This document shows positions 54,122 through 63,426 of a stretch of DNA of 64,000 nucleotides, in pieces. The position numbers and the translations under genes are program-made. Source of the stretch: Lichenihabitans psoromatis (GTDB lineage Bacteria; Pseudomonadota; Alphaproteobacteria; Rhizobiales; Beijerinckiaceae); contig NZ_CP036515.1 in NCBI RefSeq assembly GCF_004323635.1, positions 4,031,501 through 4,095,500 on the forward strand, in the 5' to 3' direction. A model generated the notes under the pieces. That model had not been told where the DNA came from, searched no databases, and saw only the letters and a program-made list of their open reading frames with translations. The stretch's first letter is position 1. Every line of letters starts with the position of its first letter.

Positions 54122-55207
54122 TCAGTCGTTGCGGTCGTTTTCGCGCTGATCACGCGACATGGGCATGTCATAGCTCGGCCGACCGTCTTCTTCGCCCGAG
54201 TAAGAATGGCGTTTGTCAGCCCGATCCATGCGACGATCGTCACGGCCCTCGCCTCGGCCTGCGTCGTCCTGCTCGCCATAGCCATGGTGGCGGCGCATGT
54301 CACGAGGGCCGTTGCGGTCTTCACGATCCCAGCCACCGGCGCGCTCGTCGTCACGCGCGGGGCCACGATCGTCCCACTTGCGATCCATGCCGCGATTATC
54401 GCGTTCGTCACCTATGTGGTCGTCAGCACGCCAATGGTCGTCGGCGGCGCGAGTGTCGCGCGAGCCACCCTCACGCTCCGCATCCGGCCCACCGCGCTTG
54501 TGGTCCATGTCGCCATGCATCATGCGGTCGCCGCGCATGGGTTCATCATTCTGACCGGCATCCTCACCGATCATGCCTCTGACCATCATGCCCACTGGGC
54601 TCCGTTCCATGGCAATGTCGTGCAACAACATCGGCAAGCGGCGCTTCTGATCGACCGACAGCGTGGCATAGAGCGGTGAGGCGGCATCGGCGAGAGCCCC
54701 GAGTGCCTTGCCACGAATCAACAGATCGTCACTGGTGATCTTCAGGCCTTCGATCGCACCAGCGGCGTCCAACCCCTGGCGATCGGTCTCGTCCTGACGC
54801 TGATCGGTCCTATGATCCCGCAAGGTCTCGCGCATCGCGGCGACACCACGGATGGCTTGCTCAAGAGCAGGCCACAATTTCTCCTGATCCGGCGTCAAGG
54901 TCAGTCCGGCGTGGAGAGCGGCGACGCGGGCATCAAAAAAGGCAGCGCGATCAGCTTCGGCCGCGCGAGCGCGATCGGCTTGCTCGGCCTTTGCGGACGC
55001 CGCCGACATCGAAGCCGGATCCATCGCATCGGTCTCCGCATCCGGAGCGGGCATCGGCTTCGGCAGAGGGGCTGCCGCGGGTGTCGCGGGCGAAGCGGCG
55101 GGAGGAACCATCGGCGCGGCGGGCGGCGTTTGGGCCCAGGCCGTTGCGACAGCGGTGCTACCAAGGATGCCGGCGAGGAAGATCGCGGCAGTGCGTGTTG
55201 ATCTCAT
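54122..55207 (-). CDS. Spy/CpxP-like periplasmic LTXXQ protein with charged tail
   Basis: A 361-residue exported protein. Signal peptide at 1-26 (ending ATAWA), a Pro/Ala-rich linker to ~60, then a helical region with two LTxxQ-type motifs, LTLTPDQEKLWPALE (103-116) and LSVDQKRRLPMLL, as in the Spy/CpxP family of envelope-stress chaperones. From about residue 215 to the end runs a very unusual tail dominated by Asp, Arg, Gly, His and Met (for example MMHGDMDHKRGG). It is predicted disordered and might bind metal. It converges with pnp across a shared terminator. Confidence 0.85.
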   Translation of the reverse strand: MRSTRTAAIFLAGILGSTAVATAWAQTPPAAPMVPPAASPATPAAAPLPKPMPAPDAETDAMDPASMSAASAKAEQADRARAAEADRAAFFDARVAALHAGLTLTPDQEKLWPALEQAIRGVAAMRETLRDHRTDQRQDETDRQGLDAAGAIEGLKITSDDLLIRGKALGALADAASPLYATLSVDQKRRLPMLLHDIAMERSPVGMMVRGMIGEDAGQNDEPMRGDRMMHGDMDHKRGGPDAEREGGSRDTRAADDHWRADDHIGDERDNRGMDRKWDDRGPARDDERAGGWDREDRNGPRDMRRHHGYGEQDDAGRGEGRDDRRMDRADKRHSYSGEEDGRPSYDMPMSRDQRENDRND

Positions 55208-55230
55208 AGAACAACCTTTCAGGTCATGGC

Positions 55231-55315
55231 GTGCTTAAGCCGAACCGGAAAGGCAGCGTCATGGTTACATTAAAAGATCGTCATATCGCTTGAAGCGCGA
55301 GCATTGTGCTTAAGC
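55231..55315. repeat. Two copies of GTGCTTAAGC between spy-like gene and fabI
   Basis: Identical 10-base sequences at 55231-55240 and 55306-55315, each containing the 8-base palindrome GCTTAAGC, are spaced 75 bases apart. They lie in the 139-base gap upstream of the Spy-like gene and downstream of fabI. Paired palindromic half-sites at promoter distance suggest a regulator binding twice; the regulator is unknown. Confidence 0.4.
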
Positions 55316-55346
55316 TGGTGCCACCACGATTTGCCTCTGGATTGAC

Positions 55347-56195
55347 TCAGGGGATGGCGTCCTCACGCATGGCCTCAACCTCGCGCATGTTCTCCGGACG
55401 CGGGATCGACACGATGTTGAAACCGGCGTCGACGAAATGAACCTCGCCGGTGACCCCGTTTGCAAGGTCCGACAAGAGATACAACGCGGAACCGCCCACA
55501 TCCTCGATCGTCACGGCGCGGCGCAGCGGCGCATGGCTTTTCTGGTAGTTGTACATGAAACGCGCATCGGCGATGCCGGCGCCGGCCAGCGTTCGAATGG
55601 GTCCGGCCGAAATCGCGTTCACCCGAATGCCCTGTTGGCCGAAATCCGCCGCCAGATAACGGACGCTGGCTTCGAGGGCAGCCTTGGCGACACCCATGAC
55701 ATTGTAGTTCGGAGCTACACGCGTTGCCCCACCGAACGTCAACGTCACCATCGAGCCACCATCGGTCATGAGCGTTGCGGCGCGTTTGGCGATCTCGGTG
55801 AACGAGAAGGCCGAAATTACCATGGTTCGCACAAAATTCTCGCGCGTCGTGTCCGCATAGCGGCCCTTGAGCTCCGAGCGATCCGAATAGGCGATCGCAT
55901 GAACCAGGAAGTCGATCGACCCAAAGGCATCGCCAACCTGCTTCAAGGCAGCATCGACTGAGCCGATATCCTCGACGTCGCACGGAACCACGAGATCGGC
56001 ACCGATCGTCGCGGCGAGCGGCTTGACCCGACGGCCAAGCGCCTCGCCCTGATAGGTGAAGGCGAGTTCAGCACCCTGAGCCGCGAGCGCCTTGGCGACG
56101 CCCCAGGCAATTGAATGATCGTTCGCGACTCCCATAACGAGACCGCGCTTGCCCTGCATCAAACCTGACGAGTGCCGCTGCAGCGATGTGACCAT
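55347..56195 (-). CDS. fabI: Enoyl-[acyl-carrier-protein] reductase FabI
   Basis: FabI reduces trans-2-enoyl-ACP with NADH in the last step of each elongation cycle and is the triclosan target in many bacteria. The 282-residue SDR-like enzyme has the modified nucleotide motif GVANDHSIAWG and the catalytic segment PNYNVMGVAKAALEASVRYL. At the E. coli Tyr146 position it has Phe (LTFGGATR), a variant I recall in alphaproteobacterial FabI. ATG 56195 is preferred because AGGAGAG lies 8 bases upstream; ATG 56210 would overlap fabB by 4 bases. Confidence 0.95.
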   Translation of the reverse strand: MVTSLQRHSSGLMQGKRGLVMGVANDHSIAWGVAKALAAQGAELAFTYQGEALGRRVKPLAATIGADLVVPCDVEDIGSVDAALKQVGDAFGSIDFLVHAIAYSDRSELKGRYADTTRENFVRTMVISAFSFTEIAKRAATLMTDGGSMVTLTFGGATRVAPNYNVMGVAKAALEASVRYLAADFGQQGIRVNAISAGPIRTLAGAGIADARFMYNYQKSHAPLRRAVTIEDVGGSALYLLSDLANGVTGEVHFVDAGFNIVSIPRPENMREVEAMREDAIP

Positions 56196-56206
56196 GACGG
56201 CTCTCC

Positions 56207-57430
56207 TCAAAGATCTGGGTGCTGGAAAACCAAAGTCGCGTTCGTGCCGCCAAACCCAAAAGCATTCGACAAAACGGTTCCGAGTTTGACCCCATCGCGA
56301 CGCTGCCGAACAATGTTCATGTCGGCGAAGGCTGGATCGAGTTCCTCGATATTGGCGCTCTGGCAGATGAAATCGTGCTTCATCATCAGCATTGAATAAA
56401 TGGCCTCCTGCACGCCCGTCGCACCGAGCGAGTGCCCGGTCAGCGACTTGGTGGCGGCGATCGGCGGACAGGCTTCCCCTGATCCGAAGACCGCGCGAAT
56501 GGCTTCGATTTCCTTCTCGTCGCCCTTCGGGGTCGATGTCGCATGAGGGTTGATGTAATCGATGGGCGCCTTCACATCGGCCAGCGCCATTCGCATGCAG
56601 CGAATCGCGCCCTCGCCTGAGGGTGCCACCATGTCGTAGCCATCGGACGAAAGGCCATAGCCGATGATTTCGGCGTAGATCTTGGCGCCGCGCGCAATGG
56701 CCCGCTCGCGATCCTCGAGCACCACGATACCGGCACCGCCCGCGATGACGAAACCATCACGATCGCGGTCATAGGCACGGGATGCAACGGCTGGCCTGTC
56801 GTTGAAGGCAGACGACATAGCGCCCATCCCGTCAAACAGCACCGACAGGCTCCAGTCGAGTTCTTCGCAGCCGCCGGCAAACATCAGATCCTGCTTGCCG
56901 TAGCGGATCATCTCGTAAGCATTGCCGATGCAATGGTTGGAGGTCGCACAGGCCGACGCGATCGAATAGTTGACGCCCTTGATCTTGAACCAGGTCGACA
57001 ACGTCGCCGAAGATGTGGACGACATCGCCTTCGGCACCGCGAATGGCCCAACCTTGCGAGGCCCTTTCGTCCGCGTGATGTCAGCGGCCTCGACGATCGT
57101 CTTGGTCGACGGCCCGCCTGAGCCGGTGATGAGCCCCGTCCGCTCATTCGACACATCCTCCGGCGTCAAACCGGCATCGGCGATGGCCTGATCCATCGAC
57201 ACATGAGCCCAGGCGCTACCGAGCGCATGAAATCGCATGGCGCGTCGATCGACGACGGTTGCCGGATCGAGCGTCGGGGCGCCGTGCACCTGACATCGAA
57301 AACCAAGTTCGGCATAGGTTTCAGCCCGAACAATCCCGGATTTCGCGGCCAGCAGGGATGCGTGCACCTCGGAAACGTTGTTCCCGATCGATGAAACGAT
57401 CCCCATTCCCGTGATCACGACTCGACGCAT
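56207..57430 (-). CDS. fabB: 3-oxoacyl-[acyl-carrier-protein] synthase I (FabB)
   Basis: This condensing enzyme elongates acyl-ACP and is needed for unsaturated fatty acids. The 407-residue product shows the Cys-His-His triad: Cys161 (SACATSNH), His296 ([11 protein letters not shown]) and His333 ([12 protein letters not shown]), with Lys328. Its position between fabA and fabI, and length near 405, mark FabB rather than FabF. Start at [10 protein letters not shown]; an ATG two codons earlier is possible. It is 35 bases after fabA. Confidence 0.95.
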   Translation of the reverse strand: MRRVVITGMGIVSSIGNNVSEVHASLLAAKSGIVRAETYAELGFRCQVHGAPTLDPATVVDRRAMRFHALGSAWAHVSMDQAIADAGLTPEDVSNERTGLITGSGGPSTKTIVEAADITRTKGPRKVGPFAVPKAMSSTSSATLSTWFKIKGVNYSIASACATSNHCIGNAYEMIRYGKQDLMFAGGCEELDWSLSVLFDGMGAMSSAFNDRPAVASRAYDRDRDGFVIAGGAGIVVLEDRERAIARGAKIYAEIIGYGLSSDGYDMVAPSGEGAIRCMRMALADVKAPIDYINPHATSTPKGDEKEIEAIRAVFGSGEACPPIAATKSLTGHSLGATGVQEAIYSMLMMKHDFICQSANIEELDPAFADMNIVRQRRDGVKLGTVLSNAFGFGGTNATLVFQHPDL

Positions 57431-57465
57431 ACTCAACTTTCCATCTTAACCGGCGTCGCCGACCG

Positions 57466-57987
57466 TCAGGCGGCGCTTGGCTCAGCCCGAAACAGCCCAA
57501 CCCGGAGGTCTTTCGCCTCATAGATGCGCTGGCCATCCGCTTCAAGCCATCCGTCGGCGATCCCAAGCACGAGCTTGCCCTTGAAGACCCGCTTGATATC
57601 GATCCCGTAGATGACACGTTTCACGGTGGGCAGGACCTGATTGCTGAACTTGACTTCGCCAACACCGAGCGCACGCCCGCGTCCCGGCAGGTCGAGCCAG
57701 CCGAGATAGAAACCGCAGAGTTGCCAGAGCGCGTCGAGACCGAGACAGCCCGGCATGACGGGATCGTTCTTGAAGTGGCACTGGAAGAACCAAAGATCCG
57801 GCCGGATGTCGAAGGCCGCGCGAATTAGCCCCTTGCCGTGCTGCCCGCCCTCTTCCGAGATTTCCTCGATGCGATCGAACATCAACATCGGAGGAAGAGG
57901 AAGCTGGGCATTTCCCGCACCGAACAGCTTGCCTTCCGCACAAGCGATCAAGTCTTTATAATCGAAGCTCGAACGCTTCTCGCTCAT
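57466..57987 (-). CDS. fabA: 3-hydroxydecanoyl-[ACP] dehydratase/isomerase FabA
   Basis: FabA dehydrates 3-hydroxydecanoyl-ACP and isomerises the double bond, the branch point for unsaturated fatty acids. The 173-residue hot-dog enzyme starts [19 protein letters not shown] and has His71 ([13 protein letters not shown]) and Asp85 ([10 protein letters not shown]), the catalytic pair. The open frame runs 46 codons upstream without similarity. It heads the fabA-fabB-fabI operon and is divergent from mutT; in many relatives a Fur-family irr gene stands here instead. Confidence 0.97.
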   Translation of the reverse strand: MSEKRSSFDYKDLIACAEGKLFGAGNAQLPLPPMLMFDRIEEISEEGGQHGKGLIRAAFDIRPDLWFFQCHFKNDPVMPGCLGLDALWQLCGFYLGWLDLPGRGRALGVGEVKFSNQVLPTVKRVIYGIDIKRVFKGKLVLGIADGWLEADGQRIYEAKDLRVGLFRAEPSAA

Positions 57988-58147
57988 GTCATCGACCGCC
58001 TTTATTGTACCCACGAACCCGAAGCTGGCATGACCCAGGTCTCTCCCGTCGCGCGCGACGCTAGCATAGCGCAGTTCGGGCCGGAAGGTTTCATCGCGGA
58101 GCTGGCAACAGGCCGGTCCCGCCATTCACCAAGCATCCGGGGCCATC

Positions 58148-58549
58148 ATGAAACTCGTTCTCGTCGTTGCCGCTGCCCTAGTGGATCCCGACGATCGGGT
58201 GTTGATCGCCCAACGCCCCGCTGGCAAAGCGCTCGCGGGTCTATGGGAGTTTCCAGGCGGCAAAGTCGAGCCGGGCGAACGCCCCGAGGCTGCGCTGATT
58301 CGAGAGCTGGCCGAAGAACTCGGCCTCACGGTTGCGGAGCCCTGCCTCGCGCCGCTGACTTTCGCGAGCTACGCCTATCCGGACTTCCACCTGCTGATGC
58401 CGCTTTACGTCTGCCGGCGATGGGAGGGGTTTGCGGCAGCGCGCGAGGGGCAATTCCTGAAGTGGGTGCGGCCGCGCGACCTCCGCGCCTACCCCATGCC
58501 ACCCGCTGACGAACCGCTGATTCCGCCCTTGATCGATCTCATCGGCTGA
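58148..58549 (+). CDS. mutT: 8-oxo-dGTP diphosphatase MutT
   Basis: MutT removes 8-oxo-dGTP from the nucleotide pool and so prevents A:T to C:G transversions. The 133-residue protein has a perfect Nudix box, GGKVEPGERPEAALIRELAE then ELGL (about residues 38-60), and the MutT-typical VLIAQRPAGKALAGLWEFPG before it. It is convergent with the EVE gene, 6 bases apart, and divergent from fabA. Confidence 0.94.
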   Translation: MKLVLVVAAALVDPDDRVLIAQRPAGKALAGLWEFPGGKVEPGERPEAALIRELAEELGLTVAEPCLAPLTFASYAYPDFHLLMPLYVCRRWEGFAAAREGQFLKWVRPRDLRAYPMPPADEPLIPPLIDLIG

Positions 58550-58555
58550 GGCGGC

Positions 58556-58978
58556 TCATGCGTTGCGGACGCCGCCGAGGCGGCACACATGCCGCCACTC
58601 CGCCTCCGTGACCGGCTGCACGGACAAGCGCGAATTCTTGACCAGCATCATGTCGGCCAGAGCCGGGTCGGTCTTCACGGCTTCAAGTGTCACGGGAGTC
58701 GAAAACGCTTTAACTGCCTTAAGATCGACCATGCCGAACTTGTTGGTCGCGTCCGTATGGTCCGGATAATAGGGTTTAATGACCTCGACGATGCCGACGA
58801 TCTCCTTCCCCTCGTTCGAGTGATAGAAGAACACCCGCTCGCCCACCTGCATGGCCATCAGATTCTGCTTGGCAACGTGGTTGCGAACCCCGTTCCAGAA
58901 CGTCCCCTTATCGCCAGCCGCGATCTGATCGTCGAAAGACCATTTCGCGGGTTCGCTCTTCACCAGCCAATGGGCCAC
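58556..58978 (-). CDS. EVE domain-containing protein
   Basis: A 140-residue EVE-domain protein (PUA-like fold, thought to recognise modified bases). Motifs: HWLVKSEPAKWSFDDQ, GTFWNGVRNHVAKQNLMAM, GERVFFYHSNEGKEIVGIVE and NSRLSVQPVTEAEW. I choose GTG at 58978: GGAGAG lies 4 bases upstream and family members begin at this point. The frame upstream to 59035 is unsupported. It follows gpsA by 57 bases, a common neighbour in alphaproteobacteria. Confidence 0.93.
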   Translation of the reverse strand: MAHWLVKSEPAKWSFDDQIAAGDKGTFWNGVRNHVAKQNLMAMQVGERVFFYHSNEGKEIVGIVEVIKPYYPDHTDATNKFGMVDLKAVKAFSTPVTLEAVKTDPALADMMLVKNSRLSVQPVTEAEWRHVCRLGGVRNA

Positions 58979-59035
58979 GCTACTCTCCTGTTCGCATCGC
59001 TCGCGCGTCATTGGATGGAAAGCGCGACGCGACAA

Positions 59036-60037
59036 TCATGCGCCGAGACGGTGTTCAGCCCGAAACGGGCGGCTGAGCAACCCATCGATCGCGTCGTCGA
59101 CCCGTAATGTTCCGGCCAGAATGGCCGCGACGCTCGAGGAGATCGGCATGTCGATGCGACGCTCCCGCGCGAGTTCGGCCAGGGCCTGCGCTGTCCAAAC
59201 GCCCTCGATGACCGAGCCCCTCCCGAAATCCGGAAGCGGGCCAAACGCGATCGCATGTCCGAAGGCGAAGTTCCGTGACTGCATCGAGCCACAGGTGAGG
59301 ACCAGATCACCGAGACCAGACAGGCCCGCCAAGGTCTCGGCTCGCCCCCCGGCCCGCTGACCGAACCGCGACATTTCCGCAAAGGCGCGCGCGATCAGCG
59401 CCGCCCCCGCGCTCGCGCCGAGGCCCCGCGCTTCGGCGATGCCACAGGCGATCGCAAGCACGTTTTTGACGGCTCCGCCAATCTCGACGCCCCGGATATC
59501 GTCCGTGTGGTAGAGACGAAACGAAGGCGAACCGATCTGTTGGCCAAGGCGAGCCGCTTCGGCCAAGCTCTCGGCCGCGATCGTGACGGCGGTCGGCAAG
59601 CCCAAGGCCACGTCGGCCGCAAAGCTCGGCCCCGAGAGGATCGCAGGAGGGTTAGCGGGCAAGCAGTCGCGGACGACCTCACTCATGAAGCGGCCGCTCG
59701 CGCGCTCGATGCCCTTGGCGCAGACCACGACGGGAACGCCGCGTTCCAACAGGTGTGGGAGGGCCTCAAGCAGGCCCCGCAAAGATTGGGCCGGCACCGC
59801 AGCGAGCACGAGATCGGCGGACCGGACCGCAACCGCGAGATCGTCTGTTGCGACCAAGCTCGACGGGAGAAGCCGGCCAGGCAGATGGCGGCGATTTTCG
59901 CGACGCGCCGCCAGGTCAACCATCTGGTCGCCATCGCGACCCCAAAGCCAAACGGGTCGGTCGCCTTGGGCCGCGACGATCGCCAGAGCCGTACCCCACG
60001 CGCCGGCCCCGAGAACGGCGACGCGGCCGGGTGCCAT
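59036..60037 (-). CDS. gpsA: Glycerol-3-phosphate dehydrogenase [NAD(P)+]
   Basis: GpsA makes sn-glycerol 3-phosphate from dihydroxyacetone phosphate for phospholipid synthesis. The 333-residue protein begins [19 protein letters not shown] with the GxGxWG nucleotide motif at residues 8-13, followed by CAKGIE, GPSFAADVA and the catalytic-lysine region VEIGGAVKNVLAIACG. Its ATG shares a base with the tsaD stop (TGATG), so the pair is translationally coupled. Confidence 0.96.
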   Translation of the reverse strand: MAPGRVAVLGAGAWGTALAIVAAQGDRPVWLWGRDGDQMVDLAARRENRRHLPGRLLPSSLVATDDLAVAVRSADLVLAAVPAQSLRGLLEALPHLLERGVPVVVCAKGIERASGRFMSEVVRDCLPANPPAILSGPSFAADVALGLPTAVTIAAESLAEAARLGQQIGSPSFRLYHTDDIRGVEIGGAVKNVLAIACGIAEARGLGASAGAALIARAFAEMSRFGQRAGGRAETLAGLSGLGDLVLTCGSMQSRNFAFGHAIAFGPLPDFGRGSVIEGVWTAQALAELARERRIDMPISSSVAAILAGTLRVDDAIDGLLSRPFRAEHRLGA

Positions 60038-61095
60038 CACGCCTTCCCGTTGAGGCTGGGCTCGGCCTGGGTATCGAGCGGCCACCGGGGCCGTGCTGCG
60101 ACGAGAAGATCGTCGGTCAGCCCGAGGCCCAACCGTTCGATTCCGGCCCAGGCCACCATGGCACCATTATCGGTGCAAAGTTCGGGGGCCGGGATCACCA
60201 GCTTGACGCCCGTTTCGCCGGCGAACCGCGTCAGCGCGCGCCGGATCGCACCGTTGGAGGCAACACCGCCCGCGGCCACGAGGGCGGTCGGGCGGTCGGC
60301 GACCTGTCGAAAGGTCCGCAAGCCTGCGCGGGTCCGGTCGATGATGACATCCACCACCGCGGCCTGGAACGAGGCGCAGAGATCCGCGACATCGGTCGGT
60401 GTCAACGGTTTGATTCGCTCGGCTTCGAGCCGCACGGCGGTCTTTAGACCGGAGAGTGAGAAATCCGGAGTGGGGCGCCCCGTCATCGGGCGCGGCAAGG
60501 CGAAGCGGGTGGCATCGCCGCGCCAGGCTTCGCGCTCCACGCTTGGGCCGCCCGGATAACCGAGGCCGAGCATCTTGGCAGTCTTGTCAAACGCTTCGCC
60601 GATGGCATCGTCGACCGTGGTGCCGAGACGGACATAGTCGCCGACACCCCGCACGGCCAGCAACTGCGTATGACCGCCCGACATCAGCAGCAGCAGATAG
60701 GGAAATGGCACGTTGTCGGTCAGGCGCGCCGTCAACGCATGGGCCTCGAGATGATTGACGGCCATCAGGGGCTTCCGCGTCACCAGCGCCAGGGCCTTGG
60801 CGGTCGTCAACCCAACCAGAACCCCACCGATGAGACCAGGCCCGGCCGCCGCCGCAATTCCATCGAGATCGGCCAATTCGAGCCCGGCCTTGGCCAACGC
60901 GACGTCGATCAACCCATCGATCGCCTCGACATGGGCGCGCGCCGCAATCTCGGGTACCACGCCACCAAAAGCCGCATGCTGCGCGATTTGGCTGAGCACC
61001 TCGTTCGACAGGATGGTCCCGCCCCCGTCTGCGTTCAGCTCGACGATCGCCGCAGCGGTTTCGTCGCAAGTCGTTTCTATTCCGAGGACGCGCAT
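60037..61095 (-). CDS. tsaD: tRNA N6-threonylcarbamoyladenosine transferase TsaD
   Basis: TsaD, with TsaB and TsaE, transfers threonylcarbamoyl to A37 of ANN-decoding tRNAs. The 352-residue product begins [20 protein letters not shown]. The metal-binding HxxxH is His115 and His119 (NHLEAH), and the nucleotide-binding [20 protein letters not shown] and [13 protein letters not shown] segments are intact. An upstream frame to 61200 is not conserved. It is divergent from hemC across 185 bases. Confidence 0.96.
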   Translation of the reverse strand: MRVLGIETTCDETAAAIVELNADGGGTILSNEVLSQIAQHAAFGGVVPEIAARAHVEAIDGLIDVALAKAGLELADLDGIAAAAGPGLIGGVLVGLTTAKALALVTRKPLMAVNHLEAHALTARLTDNVPFPYLLLLMSGGHTQLLAVRGVGDYVRLGTTVDDAIGEAFDKTAKMLGLGYPGGPSVEREAWRGDATRFALPRPMTGRPTPDFSLSGLKTAVRLEAERIKPLTPTDVADLCASFQAAVVDVIIDRTRAGLRTFRQVADRPTALVAAGGVASNGAIRRALTRFAGETGVKLVIPAPELCTDNGAMVAWAGIERLGLGLTDDLLVAARPRWPLDTQAEPSLNGKA

Positions 61096-61280
61096 GCTTC
61101 CCTTTCGCATCAAGCCTGCACAGCTTATAGTCGGCGCCGTTCCGGAACAACATCGGGGGCCATGACGGACCGGGTGGAGCGATGTCGATCCACACGTCAT
61201 CGCTGCATTCTCGAACGCATCAGCGGGTTCGATATCGGTCGAAGCCGACGCTGCGCTTCATTGCCAGGAAGACTTGATCG

Positions 61281-62204
61281 TTGAAGCTCGGCACACGAGG
61301 AAGCCCCCTGGCCTTGGCTCAAGCGCACGAAGCGCGCAGGCGATTGGCGAGCGCCAACGGTTGGGCCGACGACGCGATCGAGATTGTCGTGATCCGCACC
61401 ACCGGCGACCTCATTCAGGATCGCGCCTTGTCCGAGGCGGGCGGCAAAGGCCTGTTCACCAAGGAACTCGATCGAGCGCTCATCGACGGTTCGATCGACC
61501 TCGCTGTCCACTCGGCCAAGGACTTGCCGACGACCCTGCCGGCCGCGATCGCGATCGCCGGCTATCTGCCTCGGGAGGATGTCCGCGACGTGTTGATCGC
61601 GCCTCGGGCTAAAACTATTGCGGGCCTGCCGCGCGGCGCCACGGTGGGGACGGCCTCGCTGCGACGCCAAGCGCAAGTGATGCGGCTGCGGCCCGACGTC
61701 GAGGTCAAGCTGCTGCGTGGCAATGTCGGCTCGCGCTTGCGGAAGGTCGAAAGCGGCGAATTCGACGCGACCCTGCTGGCGCTCGCAGGCTTGAACCGTC
61801 TTGGATTGGCCGAGCATGCAACAGCGATCCTCGACACCGACGATTTTCTCCCCGCGGTCGGCCAGGGCGCCATCGCGGTGACGGTTCGCAGCCACGACGA
61901 CCTCGTCAGAAGCCAAGTCTCCGGTGTGATCGATCATGCCACGACGGTCGCGCTCGCCTGCGAGCGCGCATTCCTCACGGTGCTCGATGGATCGTGCCGG
62001 ACACCGATTGCGGGTTTCGCATCTCTGACCGACGCGACCCTGTCGTTTCGCGGGATCGTCCTGTCAAGCGACGGGTCGGAAGCGATCGAGTCGATCGCGT
62101 CGGCCGGTCCCGACTATGCCGCCGAGTTGGGGGAGGACGCAGCGCGATCCCTGCTGGCGCGATGTCCGCCACATATTCTGGCCCCGTTCAAACCGGCGGG
62201 TTGA
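61281..62204 (+). CDS. hemC: Hydroxymethylbilane synthase
   Basis: HemC polymerises four porphobilinogens into hydroxymethylbilane for heme and related tetrapyrroles. The 307-residue protein has LGTRGSPLALAQA at the N-terminus, Asp81 (HSAKDLPT), the RLRPDVEVKLLRGNVGSRL substrate-binding arginines and the dipyrromethane-carrying Cys239 (LDGSCRTPIAGFA). It starts at TTG: an in-frame TGA lies at 61275-61277, immediately before, so no earlier start exists; AGGAAG is about 10 bases upstream. It is 3 bases upstream of hemD. Confidence 0.96.
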   Translation: MKLGTRGSPLALAQAHEARRRLASANGWADDAIEIVVIRTTGDLIQDRALSEAGGKGLFTKELDRALIDGSIDLAVHSAKDLPTTLPAAIAIAGYLPREDVRDVLIAPRAKTIAGLPRGATVGTASLRRQAQVMRLRPDVEVKLLRGNVGSRLRKVESGEFDATLLALAGLNRLGLAEHATAILDTDDFLPAVGQGAIAVTVRSHDDLVRSQVSGVIDHATTVALACERAFLTVLDGSCRTPIAGFASLTDATLSFRGIVLSSDGSEAIESIASAGPDYAAELGEDAARSLLARCPPHILAPFKPAG

Positions 62205-62207
62205 GCG

Positions 62208-62918
62208 ATGCGCGTGTTGCTGTGTCGACCACACCGGGACAGCGAGGCGACGGCCCGCCTTCTCGCAGATGCTGGACATACGAGCAGGATCGCTCCGGTC
62301 ATCGAGATCATGCCTCTTGCGTTCGACGAGACTTCGTTCGGCATCGTGGATGCGCTGGTACTCACGAGCGCCCATGCGGCCCAGGTTCTCCCATCCGATG
62401 TGGTCGCGCGCTGGGCGGGTCATCCGGTCTATGCGGTCGGACAGGCAACGGGCACCGCGGCCACCCGGGCCGGATTCCACGATGTCAGGATCGGCGGCGG
62501 CGACGCGCAGGCGCTAGTTTCGCTTCTCCAACTCACCCTGCCCGCCCCGCGCCGCCTCGTCTACCTCGCAGGGCATGTCCGAAAGCCGATGCTCGAAGCG
62601 ACCTTGAAGCCGGAGCGCTACACCGTCGGCGTGGTCGAGGTGTATGATGCCCGAGAAACCGGGGGCTGGAACGCGCACTTGGTGGCCGATCTCGGTTCGG
62701 GGGGCATCAACGGAGTGATGCACTTCTCGCGTCGCAGCGCAGTCCTGGCGCTCGATTATGCGACCCGGGCCGGGGTGGGTGACGCATTTCGGCAGCTCCC
62801 TCATCTTTGCATATCGCGGGATGTTGCAGCCGTCTTGAGCGAAACGGGGGTCGACACCATCACGACCGCAGCCTTGCCCACCGAAGACGCGCTGTTGAGA
62901 CTGCTTCCAGCTGCATGA
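62208..62918 (+). CDS. hemD: Uroporphyrinogen-III synthase
   Basis: HemD closes and inverts the bilane ring to uroporphyrinogen III. The family is poorly conserved; this 236-residue protein has the expected cues VLLCRPHRDSEATARLL at the start, ALVLTSAHAAQVL, VYAVGQATGTAA and NGVMHFSRRSAVLALDY. It follows hemC at 3 bases. In many alphaproteobacteria the next gene encodes a mitofilin/Mic60-like protein and then HemY; neither is present here. Confidence 0.92.
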   Translation: MRVLLCRPHRDSEATARLLADAGHTSRIAPVIEIMPLAFDETSFGIVDALVLTSAHAAQVLPSDVVARWAGHPVYAVGQATGTAATRAGFHDVRIGGGDAQALVSLLQLTLPAPRRLVYLAGHVRKPMLEATLKPERYTVGVVEVYDARETGGWNAHLVADLGSGGINGVMHFSRRSAVLALDYATRAGVGDAFRQLPHLCISRDVAAVLSETGVDTITTAALPTEDALLRLLPAA

Positions 62919-63062
62919 TCGACCTGGACTCCGCAACACTCCGGCGGAATGCCTCATGCAAAAGCATCATGGCTGCCACAATCTGATTTGTGCATTTGGA
63001 ACTTGCTGCACCGCAACATTATTGAGATGATAACGACGGGAGAGCGTCAGGGAGCACGACCG

Positions 63063-63377
63063 ATGAGCGAGATCTGGAACACCAAATACGGCAAGCGGAA
63101 AGTTCGTCACGAACCTGCGACGCTCGAGGATGCGATCTTCGCGGCGCAAGGCATGACCGACGACCTGGAAGGCCAGATCGAGATCGCGTCGTCGCTCATC
63201 GACCTCCCGCGTGAGGCCGTCAAGGCGGCTCTTACCAAGAAGGCGCCGTTGCGCTTGAACTCGTCACGCATCGCAGCGACCGGAGCCGGTGGCCAGACCC
63301 GCGCTGTCATTGTCGAGCGCCGGCCCGTGCGTCGCATGGTGGCTCAACCAGCCGCCCTGAATGTGAGAACAGCTTAG
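63063..63377 (+). CDS. Conserved small hypothetical protein
   Basis: A 104-residue protein beginning MSEIWNTKYGKRKVRHEPAT, with LEDAIFAAQGMTDDLEGQIE and IASSLIDLPREAVKAALTKK, then a basic C-terminal tail. I recall similar proteins in Hyphomicrobiales with the same WNTKYG...EAIxAAxGLTDD pattern, annotated hypothetical; I cannot confirm that here. It is helical, without signal peptide. The start is set by this conserved opening and by GGGAG upstream. A 6-bp hairpin (GTCGAA-GCTT-TTCGAC) follows its stop. Function unknown. Confidence 0.65.
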   Translation: MSEIWNTKYGKRKVRHEPATLEDAIFAAQGMTDDLEGQIEIASSLIDLPREAVKAALTKKAPLRLNSSRIAATGAGGQTRAVIVERRPVRRMVAQPAALNVRTA

Positions 63378-63401
63378 TCGAAGCTTTTCGACCAAACTAC
63401 G

Positions 63402-63426
63402 GGAACCTGTCATTTCCCGCAGCGTT
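63402..63426 (+). promoter_or_regulatory. EcfG-type general stress promoter upstream of csbD-like gene
   Basis: GGAAC (63402-63406), exactly 16 bases, then CGTT (63423-63426) is the consensus of the alphaproteobacterial extracytoplasmic stress sigma factor EcfG (GGAAC-N16/17-CGTT). It faces the CsbD-family gene, whose start is about 135 bases downstream. CsbD genes are frequent members of this regulon. Confidence 0.75.
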
